A DNA stretch of 64,000 nt. It comes from Alphaproteobacteria bacterium (GTDB lineage: Bacteria > Pseudomonadota > Alphaproteobacteria > Micropepsales > Micropepsaceae). The DNA lies in NCBI GenBank assembly GCA_016783965.1, contig JADHVO010000001.1, positions 124,001 through 188,000 of the forward strand, written 5' to 3'. This document shows positions 25,695 to 34,015 of this stretch, piece by piece (positions within the stretch are counted from its first letter, which is position 1; each line of letters starts with the position of its first letter). Under the pieces are notes generated by a model that was not told where the DNA came from, made no database searches, and was given only the letters and a program-made list of their open reading frames with translations. A program made the translations under genes and the position numbers.

Positions 25695-27359
25695 ATGGCA
25701 ATCAGAAAGCGCTGGATTGCGTTGGGCGTGGTCGCAGTCGTGGCCGCCGCCGGATACGTGGAGTTCCAGCAGTACTGGTACTACCTGCCCGGCATTATCG
25801 GGCGGCTGCGTGACCCGGTGCGGCCCAATCAGCCTGTGACATGGGCGCAGGGACCGGCGACGGCACCGGCCGGGCCGCGCAAGCCCAATGTCGTGTTCAT
25901 CCTGGCCGACGATCTCGGCTTCAACGACCCGTCGTTCAACGGCGGCGGCGTGGCGGGCGGCACAATGCCGACGCCGCATATCGACGCGATCAGCCATCAG
26001 GGCGTGACCTTCACCAACGGCTATGCCGGCAACGCCACCTGTGCGCCGTCGCGCGCCGCGATCATGACGGGCCGCTATGCGACGCGCTTCGGGTTCGAGT
26101 TCACCCCGGCGCCGAAGCAGTTCGAGCGGCTGGTCGCGACCTACAAGTACGCCGACGGTACGCAGGGCATCTTCAACGCGCAGGACGAGGACGCTGTGCC
26201 GACGGATGCCAACCTGCTGACCGTGCCCGGCAGCGAGATCATGATCGCGAAGCTGATGAAAGACGCCGGATATCACACGCTGGGCTTCGGCAAGTGGCAC
26301 CTGGGCGGCACGGCGGACAGCAGACCGGAGGCCAGGGGCTTCGACGAGACGCTGATGTTCTATCCGGGGGCGTCGCTCTACGCGAACCTCGGCGATCCGG
26401 ACATCGAGGAGTCGCGACAGGACTTCGACCCGATCGACAAGTTCCTGTGGGCCAACCTGGTGTTCGCCGTCGAAAACAACGGCGGGCGGCACTTCCAGCC
26501 GTCGGAATACATGACCGACTATCTGGGCGACGAGGCCGTGAAAGCGATCCACGCCAACCGCAACCGGCCGTTCTTCATGTACCTCGCGTTCAACGCGGTG
26601 CACACGCCGCTCCAGGCGCTGAGGTCAGACTACGATGCCCTGCCGCAGATCAAGGACCATCGCCTGCGCGTCTACGCGGCGATGCTGCGCGCGCTGGACC
26701 GCAATGTCGGCAAGGTTATGGACGCGCTCAAGCGCGACGGGATCGACGACAATACGCTGGTGATCTTCACGTCGGACAATGGCGGCGCGTACTACATTGG
26801 CCTGCCCAACATCAACAAACCCTATCGCGGCTGGAAGGCGACGTTCTTCGAGGGCGGCATCCACGTGCCGTTCTTCATGCGCTGGCCGGGAAAGATCACG
26901 CCGGGGACGACCTATGCGAGGCCCGTGGCGCATGTCGACATCTTTGCGACCGCCGCGGCCATAGCCGGCGCGCCGCTACCGACGGACCGCAAGATCGACG
27001 GCGTCAATCTTCTGCCGTTCGTGACGGGCACCAACGCGGTGGGCGCGCCGCACAAGACGCTGTTCTGGCGGTCCGGCCCCTACGCCACGCTGCTCGACGG
27101 CGAATGGAAGATCCAGGTCATGGACAAGCCCTATCGCAAGGTCTGGCTCTACGACCTCAACAGCGATCCAACGGAGAAGGTGAACCTCGCGCTATCCGAC
27201 AGGGCGGAAGCCGAGACCCTGGAGAAGGAACTGCGGGCGATCAGCGCCACGCAGCACAAGCCGCTCTGGCCTTCGCTGCTGCTCGGACCGCAGGCGATCG
27301 ACCGGCCGCTTTCCTATCCCGGAAAGCCGGGCGAGGAGATGATCTGGTGGGCAAATTGA
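25695..27359 (+). CDS. Arylsulfatase-family enzyme (Cys-type sulfatase)
   Basis: 554 residues. An N-terminal hydrophobic segment (WIALGVVAVVAAAGYVEF) serves as signal or anchor, so the enzyme acts outside the cytoplasmic membrane. Metal-binding NVVFILADDLGFNDPSF is at about 65-81 and the sulfatase signature CAPSRAAIMTGRYATRFGF begins at Cys116, the residue turned into formylglycine by a maturase. FTSDNGGAYY carries further metal ligands. It hydrolyses a sulfate ester of unknown identity. GGGAGG precedes the ATG. First gene of a plus-strand run with the monooxygenase, nitroreductase and amidohydrolase. Confidence 0.9.
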   Translation: MAIRKRWIALGVVAVVAAAGYVEFQQYWYYLPGIIGRLRDPVRPNQPVTWAQGPATAPAGPRKPNVVFILADDLGFNDPSFNGGGVAGGTMPTPHIDAISHQGVTFTNGYAGNATCAPSRAAIMTGRYATRFGFEFTPAPKQFERLVATYKYADGTQGIFNAQDEDAVPTDANLLTVPGSEIMIAKLMKDAGYHTLGFGKWHLGGTADSRPEARGFDETLMFYPGASLYANLGDPDIEESRQDFDPIDKFLWANLVFAVENNGGRHFQPSEYMTDYLGDEAVKAIHANRNRPFFMYLAFNAVHTPLQALRSDYDALPQIKDHRLRVYAAMLRALDRNVGKVMDALKRDGIDDNTLVIFTSDNGGAYYIGLPNINKPYRGWKATFFEGGIHVPFFMRWPGKITPGTTYARPVAHVDIFATAAAIAGAPLPTDRKIDGVNLLPFVTGTNAVGAPHKTLFWRSGPYATLLDGEWKIQVMDKPYRKVWLYDLNSDPTEKVNLALSDRAEAETLEKELRAISATQHKPLWPSLLLGPQAIDRPLSYPGKPGEEMIWWAN

Positions 27360-27454
27360 ACTTGTCGCGGTTCGCGCGGTTGACGTAGCGGCATAACCCC
27401 TACCCTTGCGCCGTGGCTGGGCTAGACTTCCGGAAAATCCCGGGAGAAAAGCCC

Positions 27455-29395
27455 ATGACGGACATCGCGCCGATCACGGAAAACGACGCCGCCATTGCCG
27501 CCGCCATCGAGCAGGCGCATCTGCCGAGCCTGATCGCCGCCTTGGTGCACATCACGGGCGACGAGAGCCTGGTCACCGGCGACATCAAGCCCGTCTATGA
27601 CTTCTTCGGCGACGGCCAGGGCGGACTGACGCCGGACCAGATGGCCTCGACCAAGGCGAAGGCGCTGGCGGCGCTCAGGAACCTGCGCGACGGCAAGGCG
27701 AAGATCACGGCGCTGTCGAGCGACACGGTGCACAAGATCATGGGCTTCGTCGCGGGCGCGGAAATCCCGGAGCGCTACATCCCGTTCCTGGAAGACGAGC
27801 TGGCGCTGGACGACAAGGACCACAAGAAGGTCGTGGGGCTGGACGCGATCCCGGCGGGCAAGAAGCATGATTTCAAGGTGCTGATCGTCGGCGCGGGCAT
27901 GTCGGGGCTTTTGGCGGCGATCCGCCTGAAGCAGGCGGGCATCGACTACGTCGTGATCGAGAAGAACGCCGATGTCGGCGGCACTTGGATGGTAAACTCC
28001 TATCCCGGCTGCCGCGTCGACAATCCGAACCATCTCTATTCGTATTCGTTCGAGCCGAACCACGACTGGCCGTATCACTTCTCGACCCAACCGTTGCTCT
28101 GGAAGTACTTCCAGGGTGTGGCGGACAAGTACGGCCTGCGCCCGCACATCCAGTTCAGGACGGAAGTAATCGAAAGCGTCTATGACGAGCGCCGCGCGAC
28201 GTGGAACACGCGGGTGCGGCATGCGGACGGCAAGGAAGAGACCATCGCCTCGAACGTCGTGATCACGGCGGTGGGGCAGTTGTCGCGGCCGCGCCTGCCG
28301 GACATTCCGGGCGTCAAGGATTTCAAGGGAAAGTATTTCCACTCCGCGACATGGGACCACTCGATTGACCTGAAGGGCAGGCGCGTGGCGGTGATCGGCA
28401 CCGGCGCGAGCGCGTTCCAGTTCGTGCCGGAGATCGCGCCGGAGGTGGCGCATCTGACCGTATTCCAGCGCACGGCGCCGTGGCTGGGACCCACGCCGAA
28501 CTATCACGACAAGGTCGAGGACGGGAAGAAGTGGCTGCTGAAGCACGTGCCCTTCTATGCGAAGTGGTACCGCTTCTGGCTTTGGTGGATGTTGACCGAC
28601 GGCATCTATGAGTTCGTCAAGGCAGACGAGGGCTGGAGCGGGCGCAAGGATTCGGTCGGTGCGCAGAACGACATGCTGCGCGAGATGCTGACGCAGTACA
28701 CGCACTCGCAGCTAGAGGGCCGGCCGGAATTGCAGGCGGCGGCGACGCCGAACTATCCGCCCGGCGGCAAGCGCAGCGTGCGCGACAATGGCGTGTGGCT
28801 GGCGGCGCTGAAGCGGCCGAACGTCGAGACCGTCACCGACCCGATCGCGGAGATCAACGCGACGGGGCTGAAGACCAAGAGCGGGCGGCAGATCGACGTC
28901 GACGTGATCATCTACGGCACCGGCTTCACCGCGTCGGAGTTCCTGGCGCCGATGAAGTTCAAGGGCAAGGGCGGCATCGATCTGCACGAACAGTGGAACG
29001 GGGACGCACGCGCCTATCTGGGCATCACGGTGCCGAACTTCCCAAACCTGTTCATCATGTACGGCCCGAACACCAACATCGTGGTGAACGGCTCGATCAT
29101 CTTCTTCTCCGAATGCGAGATGAGGTACATCCAGGGGCTGATCGAGCTATTGCTCAAGTCCAATGCCGCGTCGATCGAGGTGAAGAAGGACGTGCACGAC
29201 AAGTTCAACGTGCACGTCGACGAGACCAACAAGAAGATGGCGTGGGGTTCGCCCAACGTGACGAGCTGGTACAAGAACAAGAAGGGCCGCGTGTCCCAGA
29301 ACTGGCCATATCCGCTGGTAGACTATTGGAACGCGACCCAGAAGCCGAACCCGGCAGACTTCGAGCTGCACGGCGCCAAGGTCGCCGCGGAGTAG
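27455..29395 (+). CDS. Baeyer-Villiger-type flavin monooxygenase
   Basis: 646 residues. After an N-terminal extension of about 130 residues come the FAD motif VLIVGAGMSGLLAAIRLKQ and GGTWMVNSYPGCRVDNPNH, then the Baeyer-Villiger fingerprint FKGKYFHSATWD (FxGxxxHxxxW), then the NADPH motif VAVIGTGASAFQFVPEIA. Such enzymes insert oxygen next to a ketone, giving esters or lactones, and act in terpenoid, steroid and cyclic ketone breakdown. GGGAG precedes the ATG at 27455. It lies between a sulfatase and a nitroreductase gene. Confidence 0.9.
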   Translation: MTDIAPITENDAAIAAAIEQAHLPSLIAALVHITGDESLVTGDIKPVYDFFGDGQGGLTPDQMASTKAKALAALRNLRDGKAKITALSSDTVHKIMGFVAGAEIPERYIPFLEDELALDDKDHKKVVGLDAIPAGKKHDFKVLIVGAGMSGLLAAIRLKQAGIDYVVIEKNADVGGTWMVNSYPGCRVDNPNHLYSYSFEPNHDWPYHFSTQPLLWKYFQGVADKYGLRPHIQFRTEVIESVYDERRATWNTRVRHADGKEETIASNVVITAVGQLSRPRLPDIPGVKDFKGKYFHSATWDHSIDLKGRRVAVIGTGASAFQFVPEIAPEVAHLTVFQRTAPWLGPTPNYHDKVEDGKKWLLKHVPFYAKWYRFWLWWMLTDGIYEFVKADEGWSGRKDSVGAQNDMLREMLTQYTHSQLEGRPELQAAATPNYPPGGKRSVRDNGVWLAALKRPNVETVTDPIAEINATGLKTKSGRQIDVDVIIYGTGFTASEFLAPMKFKGKGGIDLHEQWNGDARAYLGITVPNFPNLFIMYGPNTNIVVNGSIIFFSECEMRYIQGLIELLLKSNAASIEVKKDVHDKFNVHVDETNKKMAWGSPNVTSWYKNKKGRVSQNWPYPLVDYWNATQKPNPADFELHGAKVAAE

Positions 29396-29406
29396 GAGCG
29401 TACGCC

Positions 29407-30075
29407 GTGCATCTGATCGACGCGCTGCACGCGCGCAAGTCCGTGCGCGCTTTCCGGCCCGACCCCGTGCCGCGGGCGCTGGTGGAGGAATTGCTGGTGC
29501 TCGCTTCGCGGGCGCCGTCGGGCACGAACATCCAGCCGTGGAAAGTGCATGTGGTGGCGGGTGCCGTGCGGCGGCGGCTCGAGGAAGAGGTGCTGGCGCA
29601 TCGCGAGACCAATCCCGAGGACGTGCGCGCCGAATTTCCGCGCATGAACAAGCGCAAGGAACCGTACCAGGGCCGCATGCGCAAGCTGGGCAAGGAGATG
29701 TACGGCCTGATCGGCATCCCGAAGGGCGACCAGGCGGCGAACTGGGCGCAGTGGGGCCGCAACTACAAGTTCTTCGATGCGCCGGTGGGCTTGATCTTCA
29801 CGGTGGACAAGGAACTGGACCGCATGAGCTATGTCGATGTCGGGATGTTCATGCAGACCTTCATGCTGGCAGCGAAGGCGAAGGGGCTGGACACCTGCGC
29901 GCAGGGCGCGTGGAATAACTACTGGACGGTGACGCGGCGGATCCTGAACGTGCCGGAAGACGAGTACATCATCGCGGGGATTTCGCTCGGCTATGCCGAC
30001 GACAGTCATCCGGTGAACACCCTGGTGGCGGAGCGCGAACCGGTCGAGAGCTTCGCGACGTTTCACGGGTTCTAG
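29407..30075 (+). CDS. Nitroreductase-family flavoprotein
   Basis: 222 residues starting at GTG 29407, with AGGAGC upstream. FMN-binding marks are ALHARKSVRAFRPDPVP, ASRAPSGTNIQPWKVHVV and C-terminal IIAGISLGYADDSHPVN. The overall pattern fits the oxygen-insensitive nitroreductase/enoate-like branch; the natural substrate may be a quinone or an enone rather than a nitro compound. It starts 11 bases after the monooxygenase stop, with an amidohydrolase 4 bases further on, so the three are probably one transcript. Confidence 0.88.
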   Translation: MHLIDALHARKSVRAFRPDPVPRALVEELLVLASRAPSGTNIQPWKVHVVAGAVRRRLEEEVLAHRETNPEDVRAEFPRMNKRKEPYQGRMRKLGKEMYGLIGIPKGDQAANWAQWGRNYKFFDAPVGLIFTVDKELDRMSYVDVGMFMQTFMLAAKAKGLDTCAQGAWNNYWTVTRRILNVPEDEYIIAGISLGYADDSHPVNTLVAEREPVESFATFHGF

Positions 30076-30079
30076 AACC

Positions 30080-31180
30080 ATGGGCCTGGTGATCGACTGC
30101 GACAGCCATGTGATGGAACCGGCCGATCTCTGGCAGAAATATCTCGAACCGGAATTCCGCGACCGCGCGATCCGCATCGAGGTGCGCGACGGGATCGAGC
30201 ACCTGATCATCGGCGAGCAGTCGGTGCTGGCAGGCGTGCTCGCCGGCCTGGGAGGCGCGCATCTTCCCGCAACACAGCTGTTCACGACCAGCAACCGCTA
30301 TACGGACGGCTGCGAGCCCGCAAGCTATGACCCGGCGGCGCGGATCAAGCTGCTGGATGCGTGGGGCGTGGATCGCGGCGTACTGTTTCCGACCATCGGC
30401 ATCCTGCCGTTTCCCACGGAAGACATGGCGCTCGCGAACGCCTATTGCCGCGCCTACAACCGCTGGCAGGCTGAGTTCGTGCAAGCTGCGCGCGGACGCG
30501 CGATCCCGATCGCGCTCATCAACTGGCACGATCGCGGCGAGGCGGCACGCGAGCTGGCGCACTGCATCAAGCGCGGCTTCCGCGGACTGTTCGTGCCGCC
30601 CGAGGTGATCGACGGACGGCGGCCAAGCGATCCGCACTACGACGCGATCTGGGGGCTATGTGAGGAGGCGGGCATTCCCGGCTGTCTGCACGTGATCGTG
30701 CGCTTCACGGCGGGTGCGGGTTCGTTCGGGGCGTGGCACATGACGCGGCCGGGATCGGTGTTCACCTTCGGGCTGGGCGCGACCGGCCAGATGATCCCGG
30801 CGATGGCGGCGATGGTGGTGGACGGGCTGTTCGAGCGGTTTCCGGAGCTCAAGATCGTGAGCGTGGAAGCGGGCTGCGGCTGGGCCGCCTATCTGATGGA
30901 CCGGCTGGACGAGAAATACGGCCGCTTCGGCGGCACGAAGCTGAAGCCGAGCGAATACGCAAGGCGCAACTGCTATTTCGTGGCGGAGCCCGAAGAGCGC
31001 ACCATCGGCGCGATGCTCGACCTCGTCGGCGAGGATCGCATCCTGTGGGGCAGCGATTATCCGCACGTCGATTCGTATCTCGAGGCGCCGCAGCAGATCC
31101 GTCGCGCAGTAGCAGAGCTCTCGCCGGCGCGGCAGGCGGCGGTGCTGGGTGAGAATGCAAGGCGGGTGTTCGGGGTGTGA
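30080..31180 (+). CDS. Amidohydrolase-family metal-dependent hydrolase
   Basis: 366 residues of the amidohydrolase-2 (ACMSD-like) group. The N-terminal metal motif is Asp-x-His in VIDCDSHVMEPADLW, as in many actinobacterial and sphingomonad catabolic hydrolases; LHVIVRF and the C-terminal Asp in LWGSDYPHVDSY supply other ligands. These enzymes decarboxylate or hydrolyse ring-cleavage type substrates. Cytoplasmic. It is the last gene of the sulfatase/monooxygenase/nitroreductase run. A second member of the same group lies at 47708. Confidence 0.87.
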   Translation: MGLVIDCDSHVMEPADLWQKYLEPEFRDRAIRIEVRDGIEHLIIGEQSVLAGVLAGLGGAHLPATQLFTTSNRYTDGCEPASYDPAARIKLLDAWGVDRGVLFPTIGILPFPTEDMALANAYCRAYNRWQAEFVQAARGRAIPIALINWHDRGEAARELAHCIKRGFRGLFVPPEVIDGRRPSDPHYDAIWGLCEEAGIPGCLHVIVRFTAGAGSFGAWHMTRPGSVFTFGLGATGQMIPAMAAMVVDGLFERFPELKIVSVEAGCGWAAYLMDRLDEKYGRFGGTKLKPSEYARRNCYFVAEPEERTIGAMLDLVGEDRILWGSDYPHVDSYLEAPQQIRRAVAELSPARQAAVLGENARRVFGV

Positions 31181-31239
31181 GTTCCCGGCGCGTGCAGGAA
31201 CTTTGACGGCAGGCACACGTTCTCACAGCGGAGCCATCT

Positions 31240-31443
31240 TTGAGCACCGCCATGTCTGCGTTCGCGCTGTACGTCATCGGATTCTTCGTGCTGCTGGCCG
31301 GGCTGATCTATGCGGCTTATCTGGTACACATCCCGCAGACCTGGATCATCGTCGGTGCGCTGGTGGTGGTCGGCTTGGGCATCATGTCGGCGGTCTCGCA
31401 CACCAAGCGCCGCGACCCGCCAAACCAGGCACCGACGCCCTAG
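31240..31443 (+). CDS. Small two-helix membrane protein, function unknown
   Basis: 67 residues: two membrane helices (ALYVIGFFVLLAGLIYAAYL and WIIVGALVVVGLGIMS) separated by a short turn with Pro, and a basic C-terminal tail SHTKRRDPPNQ. The TTG start at 31240 has GGAG 6 bases upstream; ATG at 31252 is an alternative. Its stop overlaps the convergent secreted-protein gene by 4 bases. No named family assigned. Confidence 0.65.
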   Translation: MSTAMSAFALYVIGFFVLLAGLIYAAYLVHIPQTWIIVGALVVVGLGIMSAVSHTKRRDPPNQAPTP

Positions 31444-31829
31444 TGGCTGAAGCCCATATGGCTGGTTGTCACGTACGTTGTAGAGGTCGCTTCCACCGCC
31501 TTGCCGTCGATGGTCGCTGGTACAAATAGCCAGTTCATCGCACAAGAAACGAGCGCCGGAGCGACGTCTGGCATTCCGCTGTCTTCCCGGACAACAACCG
31601 ACTTGGTGGTGCCATCCGGATTCACGAGGTTGTTGTATTCAACGTGGATGACGTTTGTGCTCTGAAAGGCATCACTCGGCAGGCTGAGGTCGCAGCTGAT
31701 GGTATGTGCCTTGTTGTGATAGGCGATGAGCTTAGGCGGGACCCAAACCGGATCGTACGGCTTTTGCTCCGCCGCCGCGCAGCAAGGAACGAAATTAAGC
31801 AGGACAATCAGCGCATCGCGTGGCGTCAT
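31440..31829 (-). CDS. Small secreted protein with TonB-C-like end
   Basis: 129 residues with a Sec signal peptide (MTPRDALIVLLNFVPCCAAA). The C-terminal half, VNPDGTTKSVVVREDSG.. then CAMNWLFVPATIDGKAVEAT, resembles the TonB C-terminal fold, where a residue like Phe precedes P-A-x-x-D-G-K. It lacks a membrane anchor and a Pro-rich spacer, so it is not a classical TonB. The Met at 31829 starts the signal peptide; upstream codons are not convincing. Role unknown. Confidence 0.6.
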   Translation of the reverse strand: MTPRDALIVLLNFVPCCAAAEQKPYDPVWVPPKLIAYHNKAHTISCDLSLPSDAFQSTNVIHVEYNNLVNPDGTTKSVVVREDSGMPDVAPALVSCAMNWLFVPATIDGKAVEATSTTYVTTSHMGFSH

Positions 31830-31863
31830 GGTTTTCTCGCATACATGGCGGGCGCGACCGCGA

Positions 31864-32562
31864 TCACCACACTTCCTTGAAGGGGCGGACTTCGACGTTG
31901 AAGCTCCAGGCGCTTCGGTCCTGGTGGGCGAGGTGGAATATCTCATCGGCGATCGCTGCCGGCTTGATAAAGAAGTCGTCGGGGCGATCCTTGAAGCGCT
32001 CGCGGGTCCACGCGAGGTCGATCACCGCGTCGATCACGACATAGGCGACGTGCACGCCCTTCGGTCCGGCGTCGCGGGCAATGGCTTCGGCCAGGATGCG
32101 CTGGGCAGCCTTGGTGGGCGCGAAGCCAGCAAAGGCCGCGCGGCCGCGCTGGGCGGAAGTATTGCCGGTTGCGATCAGGGCGCCGCGGCCGCGCGCGATC
32201 ATGGCGGGGACCAAGGCCTGGGCGAGATAGAGAAGGCCCATCGTGTTGGTCTGGAAGTTGGCATTCAGAACCTCGGGCTTGATGTCGAGGAACGTGCCGA
32301 AGGCCCCGCCCACCGCGTTGTGGATCACGACGTCGGCGGGACCGAGATCTCGTGTGACGGCATCGGCGGTATCGCGCACGTTCGCTTCGACAGAGACGTC
32401 ACAGGCATAGGCCTTGCTACCCGGAATTGCGCGCTCGAGTTCGGCGAGGCGGTCCGGGTTTCGGGCAAGCATCGCGACCTTGTACCCACCGGCGGCGAAC
32501 CGGCGCGCCAGTGCCGCGCCCGTGCCTGGACCAACGCCGGTGATGACGCAGACCTTATCCAT
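31864..32562 (-). CDS. SDR-fold protein lacking the catalytic Tyr
   Basis: 232 residues with the dinucleotide motif VCVITGVGPGTGAALARRF at the N-terminus and the remaining Rossmann strands (IHNAVGGAFGTFLDI in place of NNAG). At the active site the usual Tyr-x3-Lys reads Phe-Ala-Pro-Thr-Lys (AFAGFAPTKAAQR), so the general acid Tyr is missing. This form recurs in some SDR subgroups, so it may be a different chemistry or a binding protein. GGGAG precedes ATG 32562. The phosphotransferase gene ends 12 bases upstream. Confidence 0.8.
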   Translation of the reverse strand: MDKVCVITGVGPGTGAALARRFAAGGYKVAMLARNPDRLAELERAIPGSKAYACDVSVEANVRDTADAVTRDLGPADVVIHNAVGGAFGTFLDIKPEVLNANFQTNTMGLLYLAQALVPAMIARGRGALIATGNTSAQRGRAAFAGFAPTKAAQRILAEAIARDAGPKGVHVAYVVIDAVIDLAWTRERFKDRPDDFFIKPAAIADEIFHLAHQDRSAWSFNVEVRPFKEVW

Positions 32563-32573
32563 GGTTTGCTCCC

Positions 32574-33656
32574 TCACTTCAGGAAGGACAGCGAATCCAG
32601 GTCGAGGATCTGATCGGATGCGCTGCGGATCATGGCCATGAACATATCATCGCCGCGCGGGGTCTGAGTCACCATCATCGATGCGTAGAACGCAACGGTG
32701 AAGAGCCCAAACGCGCGACTTCGGTAGTCGCGCCACAGCGTGTCGAAGCCGTAGTCCTTCACGCCCAACTGCTTCAGGCGCTCATGGTATTCGAGAAGGA
32801 ATTCCCGCTCCAGTGCGCGGCGCTGGTCGCGCGGCAGCGCCCCGGCCAGGAAATAGGCGACGTCGGTGATACCGGGCCCGAAGGCGAGCGACTGCCAGTC
32901 GAGCACGGTGAGCGGTTTGCCGCCGGCCGGCGTGGCGAACATCATGTTGTCCGGCCGGTAATCGATGTGCACCAGCGACTTCGGGCCGGTGTAGAGCGCG
33001 TTGTACCTGTCGAAATTGGCGATGAAGGTGTCGCCGATGTGGCGCGTGTCGTCGCCCAGGCGTTCGTTGTAGCGGGCACAAAACGCCTTCCACAGATTGA
33101 GGACGGCGTTGGGATCGGCAGAGCCGCGCTGGCCAGCGGCGCGGGTTCCGCTGACCCAGGCCAAGTCCTCGATGCGCCGATCGTCCCAGTGCGAGCCATG
33201 CAGATTGGCCGCCTCGTATACGGCGAGGCGCGCCTGTTCGATCGTGCAGTGCCTCAGCTGGTCGCCCTGCTCTGCCGGCGCGAGGTCTTCCATCATCAGG
33301 ACGAACTCGCTGGTCGTGGGGTCGACGTCGGTGAAGTAGACCCTTGGTGTGGAGATCAGCGCTGTGGGAGCGAGATGCTTGTAGAAATTCACCTCGCGGA
33401 TGTAGTTGCCGAGCACGACGCCGGTGTTGAAGCTGTCGGCTTCCGGCGACGGGAATTTTCCAACGAGCGAAGCGGGTGCATCGGGCGGTGCGCCGGCGTA
33501 GTCCAGTGTGAACTTGACGCTCTGTCCGATCTGGCCGGTGCCGACGTTCTTTGCCGTGAAGCCACGCACGGTCGCGTCGACGCCGCCGTGGCACAGGACC
33601 TTCGCAAGCCAGTCCGGCGTGATCGCGGCCGGACGAATGATCGGGATGCCGGTCAC
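32574..33656 (-). CDS. Aminoglycoside-phosphotransferase-like kinase
   Basis: 360 residues with the APH/choline-kinase fold: SLVGKFPSPEADS (nucleotide loop and Lys), EVNFYKHL, the catalytic loop LVHIDYRPDNMMF and metal-binding LDWQSLAFGPGITDVAYF. Members in catabolic gene clusters phosphorylate alcohols, or are of unknown substrate. The GTG start overlaps the upstream stop (GTGA at 33653-33656), indicating coupled translation with the SnoaL-like gene. Part of a four-gene minus-strand set with FAD monooxygenase, SnoaL-like and SDR genes. Confidence 0.85.
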   Translation of the reverse strand: MTGIPIIRPAAITPDWLAKVLCHGGVDATVRGFTAKNVGTGQIGQSVKFTLDYAGAPPDAPASLVGKFPSPEADSFNTGVVLGNYIREVNFYKHLAPTALISTPRVYFTDVDPTTSEFVLMMEDLAPAEQGDQLRHCTIEQARLAVYEAANLHGSHWDDRRIEDLAWVSGTRAAGQRGSADPNAVLNLWKAFCARYNERLGDDTRHIGDTFIANFDRYNALYTGPKSLVHIDYRPDNMMFATPAGGKPLTVLDWQSLAFGPGITDVAYFLAGALPRDQRRALEREFLLEYHERLKQLGVKDYGFDTLWRDYRSRAFGLFTVAFYASMMVTQTPRGDDMFMAMIRSASDQILDLDSLSFLK

Positions 33657-34006
33657 GCCGGCAACTGGTGCACGTACACCTCATTGAGCGCGATCTTGCC
33701 GTCCTTGAGCACGACGAGGTCGAAGCCCCGCATCCTGCCGTGCTCGCCGTTGGCACCGATCTTCGCATACCAGCGGCCGCAATAGCCGTTGTGGGTGGGC
33801 CAGATCTCTTCCGGCGTGTAGGTGGTAGGCGGCATCGCAGCGAACAGGCCAGTAAGGTACGTGCGCAGCGCGTCGTGGCCCTTGATGCCGGCGGCGGTCT
33901 GCGGGTCCTTGTAGTCGCAATCGGCGCTGTAGAATGCGACGAGCCTCGGCACGTCCTTGCCGCTCCAGGCCTTCAGCCAGTCGGTGTTGAATTTCTCGAG
34001 GTCCAT
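33653..34006 (-). CDS. SnoaL/NTF2-like small protein
   Basis: 117 residues, one cone-shaped NTF2-like domain: FNTDWLKAWSGKDVPRLVAF, YSADCDYKDPQTAAGIKGHD and a C-terminal DLVVLKDGKIALNEVYVHQL. Members bind small hydrophobic molecules as isomerases, cyclases or hydrolases. It lies between an FAD monooxygenase gene (9 bases upstream) and the kinase gene (4-base overlap), so it likely acts on the same compound. Confidence 0.82.
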   Translation of the reverse strand: MDLEKFNTDWLKAWSGKDVPRLVAFYSADCDYKDPQTAAGIKGHDALRTYLTGLFAAMPPTTYTPEEIWPTHNGYCGRWYAKIGANGEHGRMRGFDLVVLKDGKIALNEVYVHQLPA

Positions 34007-34015
34007 CGCGGCTCC

